This document shows positions 36,064 through 42,902 of a stretch of 64,000 nucleotides of DNA, piece after piece. Source of the DNA: Perspicuibacillus lycopersici (GTDB lineage: Bacteria > Bacillota > Bacilli > Bacillales > Caldibacillaceae); the NCBI RefSeq assembly GCF_025660475.1, contig NZ_JAOUSF010000001.1:558001-622000 (forward strand), given 5' to 3'. The position numbers and the translations under genes are program-made. The notes beneath the pieces were generated by a model, which worked only from the letters and a program-made list of their open reading frames with translations, ran no database searches and was not told the DNA's origin. How positions within the stretch are numbered: position 1 is the first letter of the stretch; each line of letters starts with the position of its first letter.

Positions 36064-36396
36064 TTATAAGTATTTTTTAAGTTCAGCCATTAGTGTTTGA
36101 TGGAGATTTTCTTTTAAACAAGCATTAATTGTCTCGTTAACTTCTAATTTATGGTTTAATTTACTCGAAAACTCAGTAAGTAGCGGATGAAAATAGAGAA
36201 ATCCTTCCGCTTTTTGTTCTTCTAATTTCTTGCTCATATCATCACATAGTTTATGAAATTCCATAACTTCCTCTTGCCCGAGATTTTTTTCAACAATTAA
36301 TTTTGTAAATGAAACATTCGTACGATCAATCAATTGAAACATTAATTGTTGGTGATATTCTAAACGCTCAATTCTTTTTAACAGTTCATCTATCAT
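36064..36396 (-). CDS. yhaI: DUF1878 family protein YhaI
   Basis: The 110-residue helical protein has the segments IERLEYHQQLMFQLID, EVMEFHKLCDDMSKKLEEQK and a FHPLLTEFSSKLNHKL stretch that match YhaI as remembered. No function is known. ATG 36396 is chosen because AAGGATGGG lies at a normal distance upstream, while an ATG at 36408 overlaps it. It is convergent with hpr, 21 bases apart. Confidence 0.8.
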   Translation of the reverse strand: MIDELLKRIERLEYHQQLMFQLIDRTNVSFTKLIVEKNLGQEEVMEFHKLCDDMSKKLEEQKAEGFLYFHPLLTEFSSKLNHKLEVNETINACLKENLHQTLMAELKKYL

Positions 36397-36855
36397 CCGT
36401 GCACCCATCCTTTTTTTGCTTAAAAATTCCGCTGCATTTTTCCTTCTCTATAGTATCCATTCTCCCCTTTTCACTTATTTTCCTGCACGTCTACAAAAGA
36501 AGACAAACTTAGAAAATATATTCCATTATTCGTCATTTAATATGAACATTTCCCTATTGTTTTTTTTCCGATTCCGTCGTAAAGTAAGGAAGGATTTTTT
36601 TCTTAGCAGTTTATGTATAATGGTAATTATTTTTATATATGTAAAAAAATTCATCTGTTTATTATTCTACTATTTAATATAAACATTTTCATTATGTTCA
36701 TAAATACCTATTTCGTATTTTGTCTATTATTTCCTAAAAATGACTGTAATGATTTTCATAATAATTAATAAAATTATATAATGATTTATCTCGAAAATGA
36801 TGTTACTATTTAAGAACCATAGTATTCATTCATCCAAAAAAGGACGGTATATCCC
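36397..36855. other. Intergenic region between yhaI and the DUF3267 gene
   Basis: A 459-base, extremely AT-rich region with the divergent promoters. An 88-codon frame (36416-36682) is hydrophobic and Phe-rich but lacks a ribosome binding site and looks spurious. No repeat or known regulatory site was seen. Confidence 0.45.
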
Positions 36856-37437
36856 ATGCAATGTTGGAAATCCATCAATCTAGAACAGCAGTTTAGTAAA
36901 CACCATGTTCTTGGATTATCCTGTATTACATTTATTATCTCATTTGTGATTTTATATGTTCCACTATCTTTTGTTGTTGATAGGAACTATTTATCAGATG
37001 ATTATTTTCATATTTTCGCAGTATTATTATTTTTGCTTTACTTCCTTCATAAGTTCATTCATATCCTTAGTCTATTCGTAACAAAAGCAGAAATTTCCAT
37101 TACAAAGAAGAAAATCATACCTTTTGTTTATCAACTGCAAATTATGGTCCGCAAACCGCTTGCTAAATGGAAGTATATTATAGCATTACTTATGCCATTT
37201 TTTGTGATAAATGGCTGGATCATTGGAAGTATTTTTCTTATTCCCAGCTTCGGTCATTATCTAATTATTTTACTTTCCTATCATTTAGCAATATGTTTAG
37301 CAGATTTTATTTCCTTGAAGGTATTATTAAAATCCCCAGCCAACTGTTATATTGAGGAAAATGAACAAGGTTATGAAATATTAACAAAAACGAAACAGCA
37401 TGATAATAATGTTTCCAATGTAAACCAGCTTGTCTGA
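36856..37437 (+). CDS. DUF3267 membrane protein (YhaJ-like)
   Basis: The 193-residue protein has four hydrophobic spans and a HKFIHIL sequence (about residues 56-62) in place of a protease HExxH site, as in DUF3267 proteins. The middle loop SITKKKIIPFVYQLQIMVRKPL and later SYHLAICLADFISLKVLL fit the family. Function unknown. It lies where yhaJ is found in B. subtilis, but I cannot prove orthology. Confidence 0.75.
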   Translation: MQCWKSINLEQQFSKHHVLGLSCITFIISFVILYVPLSFVVDRNYLSDDYFHIFAVLLFLLYFLHKFIHILSLFVTKAEISITKKKIIPFVYQLQIMVRKPLAKWKYIIALLMPFFVINGWIIGSIFLIPSFGHYLIILLSYHLAICLADFISLKVLLKSPANCYIEENEQGYEILTKTKQHDNNVSNVNQLV

Positions 37438-37503
37438 TTTTTGTTAGGCAACAAGTGTTTTTTATGATAATGTATTCTATGTATTGTGATTGGGGGTATT
37501 GGT

Positions 37504-37683
37504 TTGATCCTAACGTTTATTATTATTGCAACACTTGTTATCTTTTTCATGAATAAACAAATGGATAAATTTTGCAATCAAAAGGAAATACCTGAAGAAA
37601 AGCAACCAAAAATCTTTCGAACAACAAATATTTTAACTACTATATTGTTAATTTCCTCATTTGTAGAATTTATTTTTACGTAA
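37504..37683 (+). CDS. Small membrane protein, unknown
   Basis: A 59-residue protein with two spans (about residues 1-18 and 42-58) flanking a charged loop (KQMDKFCNQKEIPEEKQPK). TTG 37504 is preceded by GGGGG with 7-base spacing; a GTG at 37486 in the same frame is upstream of that site. Same strand as the DUF3267 gene, 66 bases downstream, ended by a strong terminator. Not recognised. Confidence 0.6.
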   Translation: MILTFIIIATLVIFFMNKQMDKFCNQKEIPEEKQPKIFRTTNILTTILLISSFVEFIFT

Positions 37684-37734
37684 CTTCCTTGTAATAAGAA
37701 AATAAATATAATAATGGATTACTACTATAAAGGG

Positions 37735-37771
37735 AAAAAGCGGCAAAACAGGTAACTGTCTGCCGCTTTTT
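37735..37771. terminator. Bidirectional terminator before the YjcZ micro-genes
   Basis: AAAAAGCGGCA/TGCCGCTTTTT with an inner ACAG-GTAA-CTGT hairpin, flanked by A and T runs. It serves the plus-strand small gene and the minus-strand YjcZ genes. Confidence 0.9.
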
Positions 37772-37799
37772 CTTGAGTTTCATTATTTTTTCTTACGAA

Positions 37800-37889
37800 T
37801 TAATACCAATATGCTGCACCAACAATAATTAACAAAATGAACAATACTACAAGAAGCGCAAAGCCTCCTCCTGCGTAACCACCTGACAT
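37800..37889 (-). CDS. YjcZ family sporulation micro-protein
   Basis: A 29-residue protein reads MSGGYAGGGFALLVVLFILL then IIVGAAYWY. The glycine-rich start and single hydrophobic helix are diagnostic of the YjcZ/sporulation small-protein family, which is widespread in bacilli. A perfect AAGGAGGTGG ribosome binding site precedes the ATG at 37889. Probably mother-cell expressed; function unknown. A second copy follows at 37960-38043. Confidence 0.88.
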   Translation of the reverse strand: MSGGYAGGGFALLVVLFILLIIVGAAYWY

Positions 37890-37959
37890 ACTGCTCCACC
37901 TCCTTAAAAGGATTGCTATTTACCTATGGCAAATTGGTGTTTCTTTATATCAATATAAA

Positions 37960-38043
37960 TTACAAGTATGAACACCCTACAATAATTAACAAAATAAATA
38001 AGACAACAATTAACACAAATCCGTTGTTATTACCAACAGTCAT
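37960..38043 (-). CDS. YjcZ family sporulation micro-protein, second copy
   Basis: A 27-residue protein reads MTVGNNNGFVLIVVLFILLI then IVGCSYL. It shares the FxLxVVLFILLIIVG core with the copy 70 bases downstream but has an Asn-rich start and a cysteine. AAAGGAGGTAT precedes the ATG at 38043. The tandem pair suggests local duplication. Confidence 0.85.
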   Translation of the reverse strand: MTVGNNNGFVLIVVLFILLIIVGCSYL

Positions 38044-38236
38044 CTTGCATACCTCCTTTTGTATACTCGATATATCCTATGTTTTCTAAGCGAAAAGTGA
38101 CTGAGGAAAACACCTAATTTTATATTTCGAAAAATTTTTTAAAAAAATTTTTTTATCTTAATGTCTATCTATGTTATAGTATTCTTTGTAATATAAAGGA
38201 AACTAAGAATACATTGAACTAGGAGTTGTTAACTTA

Positions 38237-39118
38237 ATGAAGAAAAAATACCTTGTAACTTTAGCTGTTGCTGGAGTGCTTGCCTTATCCGCATGTAATA
38301 ACGATAACAGCGAGGCAGTAGTTGAAACAAAAGCGGGAAATATCACTCAAGATGAATTTTACCAAGCATTAAAAGATCGTTACGGTCAATCAACACTTCA
38401 AGAGCTTGTTTATCAAAAGGTCTTAGCTGATAAATATAAAGTAACTGACGAAGAAGTAGATGAATATTTAACAACGTTCCTTCAATCCAATTATGGCGAG
38501 TATTATGAAATGGCTTTAGAGCAATTAAAAAATGATGAAAAACAAATGGCTTTATTTAAAGACTTAGCTGAAGTGCAATTATTGCAAGAAAAAGCAGCGA
38601 AGGATGAAATTAAAGTTACAGATGAGGATCTACAAGATCAATACAATATTGAAACAAAAACAGTTTCTGCAAGACATATTCTAGTAGCAGATGAAAAAAC
38701 TGCTAATGAAGTGCTTGAAAAACTTAACAATGGGGAAGATTTTGCAGCTCTTGCAAAAGAATATTCTACTGATACTGCAACTGCAGAAAACGGCGGAGAT
38801 TTAGGAGAATTAGATCCTTCACAACTTGTTCGTGAATTTACTGTAGCTGCATTTAAATTAAAAGAAAATGAAATCAGTCAGCCGGTTCAATCTAGTTATG
38901 GTTATCATATTATTCAAGCAACAAAAGTAACAGAAAAAGACGATGTAAAATCATTTGATGATATGAAGACCGAGCTAGAGGATAAAGTAAAAACTGCAAA
39001 AATGGATCAAGCAACTATTGATGCAGCATTAAATAAAGCCGTTGAAGATGCAAAAGTGAAAGTAAAAGATAAAGATTTAGAAGATACGTTCAAAACAACG
39101 GAACAAGCAGAAGGATAA
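38237..39118 (+). CDS. prsA: Foldase lipoprotein PrsA
   Basis: PrsA is a membrane-anchored peptidyl-prolyl isomerase that folds secreted proteins on the outer face. The 293-residue protein has a signal peptide with lipobox LSAC (Cys20), an N-terminal SurA-like chaperone part with TLQELVYQKVLADKYKV, a parvulin domain (about residues 135-230; SARHILVADE, NGGDLGELDP, YGYHIIQATKV) and a Lys/Glu-rich tail. Its original terminator has been split by an insertion element. Confidence 0.96.
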   Translation: MKKKYLVTLAVAGVLALSACNNDNSEAVVETKAGNITQDEFYQALKDRYGQSTLQELVYQKVLADKYKVTDEEVDEYLTTFLQSNYGEYYEMALEQLKNDEKQMALFKDLAEVQLLQEKAAKDEIKVTDEDLQDQYNIETKTVSARHILVADEKTANEVLEKLNNGEDFAALAKEYSTDTATAENGGDLGELDPSQLVREFTVAAFKLKENEISQPVQSSYGYHIIQATKVTEKDDVKSFDDMKTELEDKVKTAKMDQATIDAALNKAVEDAKVKVKDKDLEDTFKTTEQAEG

Positions 39119-39139
39119 TAATTTCTTTCATGCAAAAAG

Positions 39140-39159
39140 GCAGCGATTATTCGCTGCCT
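39140..39159. repeat. Left 20-bp direct repeat flanking the IS (half of the prsA/yhaL terminator)
   Basis: GCAGCGATTATTCGCTGCCT is itself a hairpin and is preceded by AAAAAG. The same 20 bases recur at 40027-40046. It keeps the A-run side of the ancestral bidirectional terminator. Confidence 0.85.
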
Positions 39160-39241
39160 CAGAGTGTAGACAAACTCGAAGATTTTTGAGTTTGCCTACA
39201 CTCTTTTTTCTTTTAAAATAGAATGATGTAAATAGTATAGC

Positions 39242-39375
39242 TTGATTGGAACGAAGGGTGGACGCTTTCCCCTGGGGGGCCAAGCCGCTTCCCTCGCTAC
39301 ACTCAGTCCAGGGTCTCGACTTTCTCGCTTTTCCCGCTGGAGTCACCACCCTCCGTTTCAGTAACCTTCAATCAA
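39242..39375. repeat. GC-rich imperfect palindromic repeat A
   Basis: A 134-base block far richer in GC than its surroundings is bounded by TTGATTGGAACGAAGGGTGG and its approximate complement ending CAATCAA. It lies between the IS left end and the transposase start. Such blocks resemble dispersed intergenic repeats known from Bacillaceae genomes. Confidence 0.65.
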
Positions 39376-39413
39376 TTAAAATATAGGACTAATAATTTTC
39401 GAGGTGACGTTCC

Positions 39414-39760
39414 ATGATGAGGAGAAACCAAACAAATGACCGTGGACAATTAGAAATGCTGACAATTGATCAATTAGTTCCTGAAGATCATTTAGTGTGC
39501 AAGCTAGAGTCGGCCATTGATTTTTCTTTCATCTATCCCTTGGTTGAAAACCTCTATTCAAGGATTGGCCGTCCAAGTATCGACCCCGTAGTTATGTTTA
39601 GATGATCTTCATCCAATACATATTTGGTATCCGTTCTATGCGCCAAACCATAAAAGAAATTGAAACAAACATGGCCAATCGTTGGTTTTTAGGATTCGGT
39701 TTCTACACAGAAGTTCCTCACTTTTTTACTTTCAGTAAAAATTATGAACGTCGCTGCCAT
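39414..39760 (+). pseudogene. Truncated, frameshifted IS1182-family transposase
   Basis: The first frame has TIDQLVPEDHLVCKLESAID and GRPSIDPVVMFR then a stop; the next frame continues IFIQYIFGIRSMRQTIKEIE, NRWFLGFGFYTEVPHFFTF and SKNYERR. These are the DUF772-type N-terminal domain of IS1182 transposases. Restoring one A near 39602 would rejoin the frames. Similarity ends at about 39757, so the DDE catalytic domain is missing. Confidence 0.85.
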
Positions 39761-39816
39761 GAATTGGAAGAAAATGGCCACTTGGACTTGGCAACCTGCT
39801 TGAGTGGACCAAACTA

Positions 39817-39945
39817 GTTGATTGGAGCGGAGGGTGCTTGACTCCTGCGGGATGTGCGGGACAGGTGAGATCCCGCAGGAGCGAAAGCGACGAGGAAGCT
39901 CACCGCCCGCACCCCGGAAAGCAAGTGCCCGGAGCGGAAATCAAC
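39817..39945. repeat. GC-rich imperfect palindromic repeat B
   Basis: A 129-base GC-rich block is bounded by GTTGATTGGAGCGGAGGGTG and CGGAGCGGAAATCAAC, with internal inverted segments such as CTCCTGCGGGA and TCCCGCAGGAG. It replaces the rest of the transposase gene. Open frames inside it are spurious. Confidence 0.75.
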
Positions 39946-40026
39946 GGATTTTAACCGCAATTCCATCAAAAAATGACAAAAGGCACCGAGGGGATGTCTC
40001 TCAATACCTTTTGTCGACAGTCTGAA

Positions 40027-40046
40027 GCAGCGATTATTCGCTGCCT
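40027..40046. repeat. Right 20-bp direct repeat flanking the IS
   Basis: Same 20 bases as 39140-39159, here followed by TTTCC, so it keeps the plus-strand T-run side of the ancestral terminator. Confidence 0.85.
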
Positions 40047-40089
40047 TTTCCTATTATTTATGAACAAAAAACGTGAAATAGCAGATATT

Positions 40090-40269
40090 TTATCCTTCAG
40101 AAGAAACCTGCTTTCTTTTCTCTTTTTCTTCTATCATTCTTTCCAAATAAATATTCCCCTCTTGTTCTGCTTCTTTTAATTCTAGTTCTTTTTCCTCTCT
40201 ATTTGTACGTATAGTCATGTAGGCACTAATTACAATTCCAATGACCACTAGCCAAATCCAAAACGGCAT
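40090..40269 (-). CDS. yhaL: Sporulation-associated protein YhaL
   Basis: A 59-residue protein starts MPFWIWLVVIGIVISAYMTI (single membrane span) and continues with a charged helix containing EAEQEGNIYLERMIEEKEKR. The pattern I-Y-x-E-R-M-x-x-E after a membrane span matches B. subtilis YhaL as remembered. GGAGGGAATAGG precedes the ATG at 40269. YhaL adjoins prsA in B. subtilis too, which shows that the IS lies between two formerly neighbouring genes. Confidence 0.8.
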   Translation of the reverse strand: MPFWIWLVVIGIVISAYMTIRTNREEKELELKEAEQEGNIYLERMIEEKEKRKQVSSEG

Positions 40270-40427
40270 ATTCCTATTCCCTCCATTATTATAGGTTGTC
40301 CATCTAGTAAAGTGTACTTCAGAACACTTTGTACTATCCTATTCTAGTAATTGAGGAATATGACCACTTACGAAGAAAACTTATCATCCACAGCAGAGGA
40401 TAATCATTAACCTAAATTTATTTATTT

Positions 40428-40688
40428 TCAGCGACTTTTAACAAGTAAATTAACTGCCTCGTTAATCAAGTTTTCCATACTATCGCCATAACTTTCCGCT
40501 TGTTTAACGCATTCGACTAAATTAGAGCTTACGATTAACCCAATCGTACGGTCCATTGCAGATCTTACAGCAGATAATTGGGTGATAACTTCCTTACAAT
40601 CTTTATCCTCTTCCATCATTTTTATAATTCCTCTTAACTGACCTTCCATACGTTTTACTCGATTTTTTATTTGTACATTGTATTCCAT
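40428..40688 (-). CDS. cstR: CstR-type persulfide-sensing regulator (CsoR family)
   Basis: The 86-residue all-helical protein has the CsoR/FrmR fold with Cys31 (DKDCKEVITQ) and Cys60 (SSNLVECVKQ). In copper-sensing CsoR a His precedes the second Cys by four residues; here it is Asn, which is the CstR pattern, and the sequence closely follows Staphylococcus CstR as remembered. CstR derepresses sulfide-detoxification genes when its two Cys form per- or polysulfide links. No rhodanese, TauE or SQR gene is adjacent. Confidence 0.85.
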   Translation of the reverse strand: MEYNVQIKNRVKRMEGQLRGIIKMMEEDKDCKEVITQLSAVRSAMDRTIGLIVSSNLVECVKQAESYGDSMENLINEAVNLLVKSR

Positions 40689-41013
40689 ATTGTTCTCCTT
40701 CTAACCAACAAGATTGGTTAATCATTAAATTTGTTCAAACAGTTTCTTGATCATTTTAGAAATCGTTTTGATAATCTATATCAATAGCCTCTCACAGGGA
40801 AGCAAGGTGTATGCACAGCTAAAGGAAAATAAGAAGAACAACATTATGAACCCCAATAAGTATAATGTCCACTTCTTTCAAATGAAAGGAATGAAAACGA
40901 AACCTTCCTATTACTAATTCGTATACAAAGGTATAGACTTTAATATAACTAATGCATAAAAATATATTGTATGTTAAAGTTCGTATAAACAATAAATAAA
41001 GTGGGGGTTAAAT
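40689..41013. other. Intergenic region between cstR and a small membrane gene
   Basis: A 325-base region. Besides the cstR-proximal inverted repeat it holds TGATAATCTATATCA (40769-40783), a 12 of 14 match to the 7-1-7 Fur box, and a 23-codon frame (40846-40917) without a convincing ribosome binding site. GTGGGGGTTAAAT precedes the next gene. Confidence 0.4.
40702..40720. promoter_or_regulatory. Candidate operator upstream of cstR
   Basis: TAACCAA and TTGGTTA form a perfect 7-bp inverted repeat with 5-base spacer, directly upstream of the cstR ribosome binding site. Position suggests an autoregulatory operator. It does not match a CstR site that I can recall. Confidence 0.4.
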
Positions 41014-41196
41014 ATGTCAACAACTGTTCTTGCAATCGTAGCGATTGTTTCCATCGTTATTTGGGTTATGGCTTCCAGAGAACTTGGAAAATCTTCAAAA
41101 GAGATAAACAGATGGAAAATAATCACTTTAATGTCTGCTGGCTCCTTATCCACATTAATACTTACCATTTCACTCTTTCAAAATATCCAATTTTAA
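41014..41196 (+). CDS. Small membrane protein, unknown
   Basis: A 60-residue protein with two hydrophobic helices (about residues 4-20 and 36-55) around a basic loop (RELGKSSKEINRWK). ATG 41014 follows GTGGGGG. Not recognised. A 38-codon frame (41220-41336, MKVKNISEAPAKPAQ) lies downstream before the terminator and could be a second small gene. Confidence 0.6.
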   Translation: MSTTVLAIVAIVSIVIWVMASRELGKSSKEINRWKIITLMSAGSLSTLILTISLFQNIQF

Positions 41197-41496
41197 AAGT
41201 GAAAGCATAGAGCAGGCAAATGAAAGTGAAAAACATAAGCGAGGCTCCTGCAAAACCTGCACAATTAAATACATTCGCTAGACAACTTGAAAGGAAACTA
41301 CCAATTAAAGAGGTCCTTTTATTTTTCACTAAATAGCAAAATCCTTTTACTATAGAACAAAAAAGCCAAAAAATGCATTGAAGGATAGGTGCATTTTTTG
41401 GCTTTTTTACTCAATTCCATAGCCAATACTTCCACATAGACACTTCGAGATGGAAGCATTAAATACTCTTCATTATGTTTTTATTACTTAGTAATC
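41197..41496. other. Intergenic region before the AlkD-like gene
   Basis: A 300-base stretch holding a 38-codon open frame at 41220-41336 (no strong ribosome binding site, no recognised motif) and a strong bidirectional terminator at 41359-41408. Confidence 0.45.
41359..41408. terminator. Bidirectional terminator
   Basis: AAAAAAGCCAAAAAATGCA pairs perfectly over 19 bp with TGCATTTTTTGGCTTTTTT around a 12-base loop. Confidence 0.92.
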
Positions 41497-42204
41497 CTAA
41501 CAGCGTACATATTTCCGTTTGAACCCTAGTCTTCCTCTCTCTAAATCCTTTTGAATATTTTCGTATGCATGGAGGATGGTTACTTTATTCCCGTCTTTTT
41601 TCATTTCAACCGGACCGATAGCTTTAGCTGTTTCAACTGCTTTTTCATGAAGTGGCAAATAGGAAATTGCTGCAGTATATAGGAAATTGTTCATCGCAGA
41701 CTTTGTCCGGTCAGGAACATCATGAATCGTGTTTTTCACTTCATCAAGCATTAAAGATACTTTAGAAATGTCAAATTCCGTGTCCTTGCGATTACCAAAT
41801 AACCAGCAATAACAGCTCCAGCCAGCAGACATTTTTAATTCCTCGGAGCTTGCGATCCATTTATCCGCGACAGCTTGGGCAATTTCTGTCTCTGCCAAAG
41901 TGACAGCGACAACATAATCCGATAGCATAAAAAAATAAGCCCCATTTATCCACCGTTCAAAATCAGCCTCCGTCATTGCCAGCGGATCTGCAATAACACC
42001 AGCAAAATACATGGCATCATAATTCCCAGTAGCGTATAGCTGCTCTGCAAGCTCCTGATTTTTTTTGATTTTTTTCGCAAGTGGCTTCATTGCACCAGTA
42101 GCCACACCAAAGACCGGCTCATGTGCACCGTTTCTAATGTAAATATTTTTCGTTCTTTCCTTACCGAGCGCTTCTAGTTCTTGCATTACCATTTCAACAT
42201 TCAT
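41497..42204 (-). CDS. AlkD-like DNA alkylation repair HEAT-repeat protein
   Basis: The 235-residue helical protein has the AlkD-type features GAHEPVFGVATGAMKPLAKK, ELAEQLYATGNYDAMYFAGV and SDYVVAVTLAE, typical of the DNA alkylation repair family (HEAT-like repeats). AlkD enzymes excise alkylated purines, but several relatives lack glycosylase activity, so the activity here is not certain. It lies 24 bases downstream of a small zinc-ribbon gene on the same strand. Confidence 0.75.
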   Translation of the reverse strand: MNVEMVMQELEALGKERTKNIYIRNGAHEPVFGVATGAMKPLAKKIKKNQELAEQLYATGNYDAMYFAGVIADPLAMTEADFERWINGAYFFMLSDYVVAVTLAETEIAQAVADKWIASSEELKMSAGWSCYCWLFGNRKDTEFDISKVSLMLDEVKNTIHDVPDRTKSAMNNFLYTAAISYLPLHEKAVETAKAIGPVEMKKDGNKVTILHAYENIQKDLERGRLGFKRKYVRC

Positions 42205-42228
42205 TACGTAACACTTCCTCTCTTCTCG

Positions 42229-42492
42229 TTATTCACCAAATCCTTCTGGCTTAATTTTGAAGCTAGCTACAAATTCCACTAAACAATCCTCACAAATGTC
42301 AAAACTCCATTTTTCCATGTCGAATTTACTGCCATAACCAAAACTACAGATTATCGATTGAAACTGCTCTGCGTCCCATTGTCGTTCATCATTATCACCA
42401 GTAAGCTGCTTTGTTTTCCCACATTTATTACACGTTACCGATAACAACTCATATTCAGTAACCTTTTTTTCAACAACATCATATTTTTTCAT
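42229..42492 (-). CDS. Small zinc-ribbon protein, unknown
   Basis: The 87-residue protein has two cysteine pairs, CNKCGK (about residues 22-27) and CEDC (about 69-72), suggesting one bound zinc. I do not recognise the family. ATG 42492 is preferred because AAAGGATGG is 9 bases upstream; a TTG at 42501 abuts that site. Probably co-transcribed with the AlkD-like gene. Confidence 0.6.
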   Translation of the reverse strand: MKKYDVVEKKVTEYELLSVTCNKCGKTKQLTGDNDERQWDAEQFQSIICSFGYGSKFDMEKWSFDICEDCLVEFVASFKIKPEGFGE

Positions 42493-42902
42493 CCGCTTCA
42501 ACCATCCTTTTCATTAAAATAGTTGACAATTGCTAACACATTTCTATTTTAACATGATTGGCTATTATATTCTGCACATGCTTTTTGGAAATGACAAGAT
42601 TTCATCAAAATAATTAGTATTTGTAAATTTAGTCGCGATCCTTAAGAATAAAGCCATGGAAATTCATTGAAAAGACAGATTATCGGTATAAATTTCCCAA
42701 ATAGTTTAGTATTTCCAGCTAGTAGTTTAAATAACCTTTTATTTCTATCCAAATATACTTGTTTTTAAGTTAAAATAAAACTAACGACAGATTGCGATGT
42801 TTTACATTTCACTAAAAAAATATATACCTTTTTATCTAGTACAAAGTAATCTATCATACTTGTAAATGGTGAATCCATATTCCCATTAGAGGAGGAATAG
42901 AC
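42493..42902. other. Intergenic region upstream of yhaM
   Basis: A 410-base AT-rich region with divergent promoters. Apart from the AGAGGAGG ribosome binding site before yhaM, I see no open frame, repeat or recognised site. Confidence 0.45.

Larger units (their letters stand above)
39160..40026 (+). mobile_element. Decayed IS1182-family element inserted in the prsA/yhaL terminator
   Basis: An 867-base element has matching ends: CAGAGTGTAGACAAA at the left and TTTGTCGACAGTCTG at the right (13 of 15 complementary). The left end forms a 16-bp hairpin (39162-39203) followed by T6, and the right end forms a GACAAAAGG/CCTTTTGTC hairpin. Inside are the start of an IS1182-type transposase and two GC-rich repeats. 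It is flanked by a perfect 20-bp duplication. Full family members are about 1.5 kb or more, so the element is internally deleted and inactive. Confidence 0.75.

Noticed and set aside
36416..36682. 88-codon Phe-rich frame upstream of the DUF3267 gene
   Set aside because: Typical random frame in very AT-rich DNA; no ribosome binding site.
39822..40025. 67-codon frame inside the GC-rich repeat
   Set aside because: It lies wholly in palindromic repeat DNA and the IS right end; amino-acid composition is that of the repeat.
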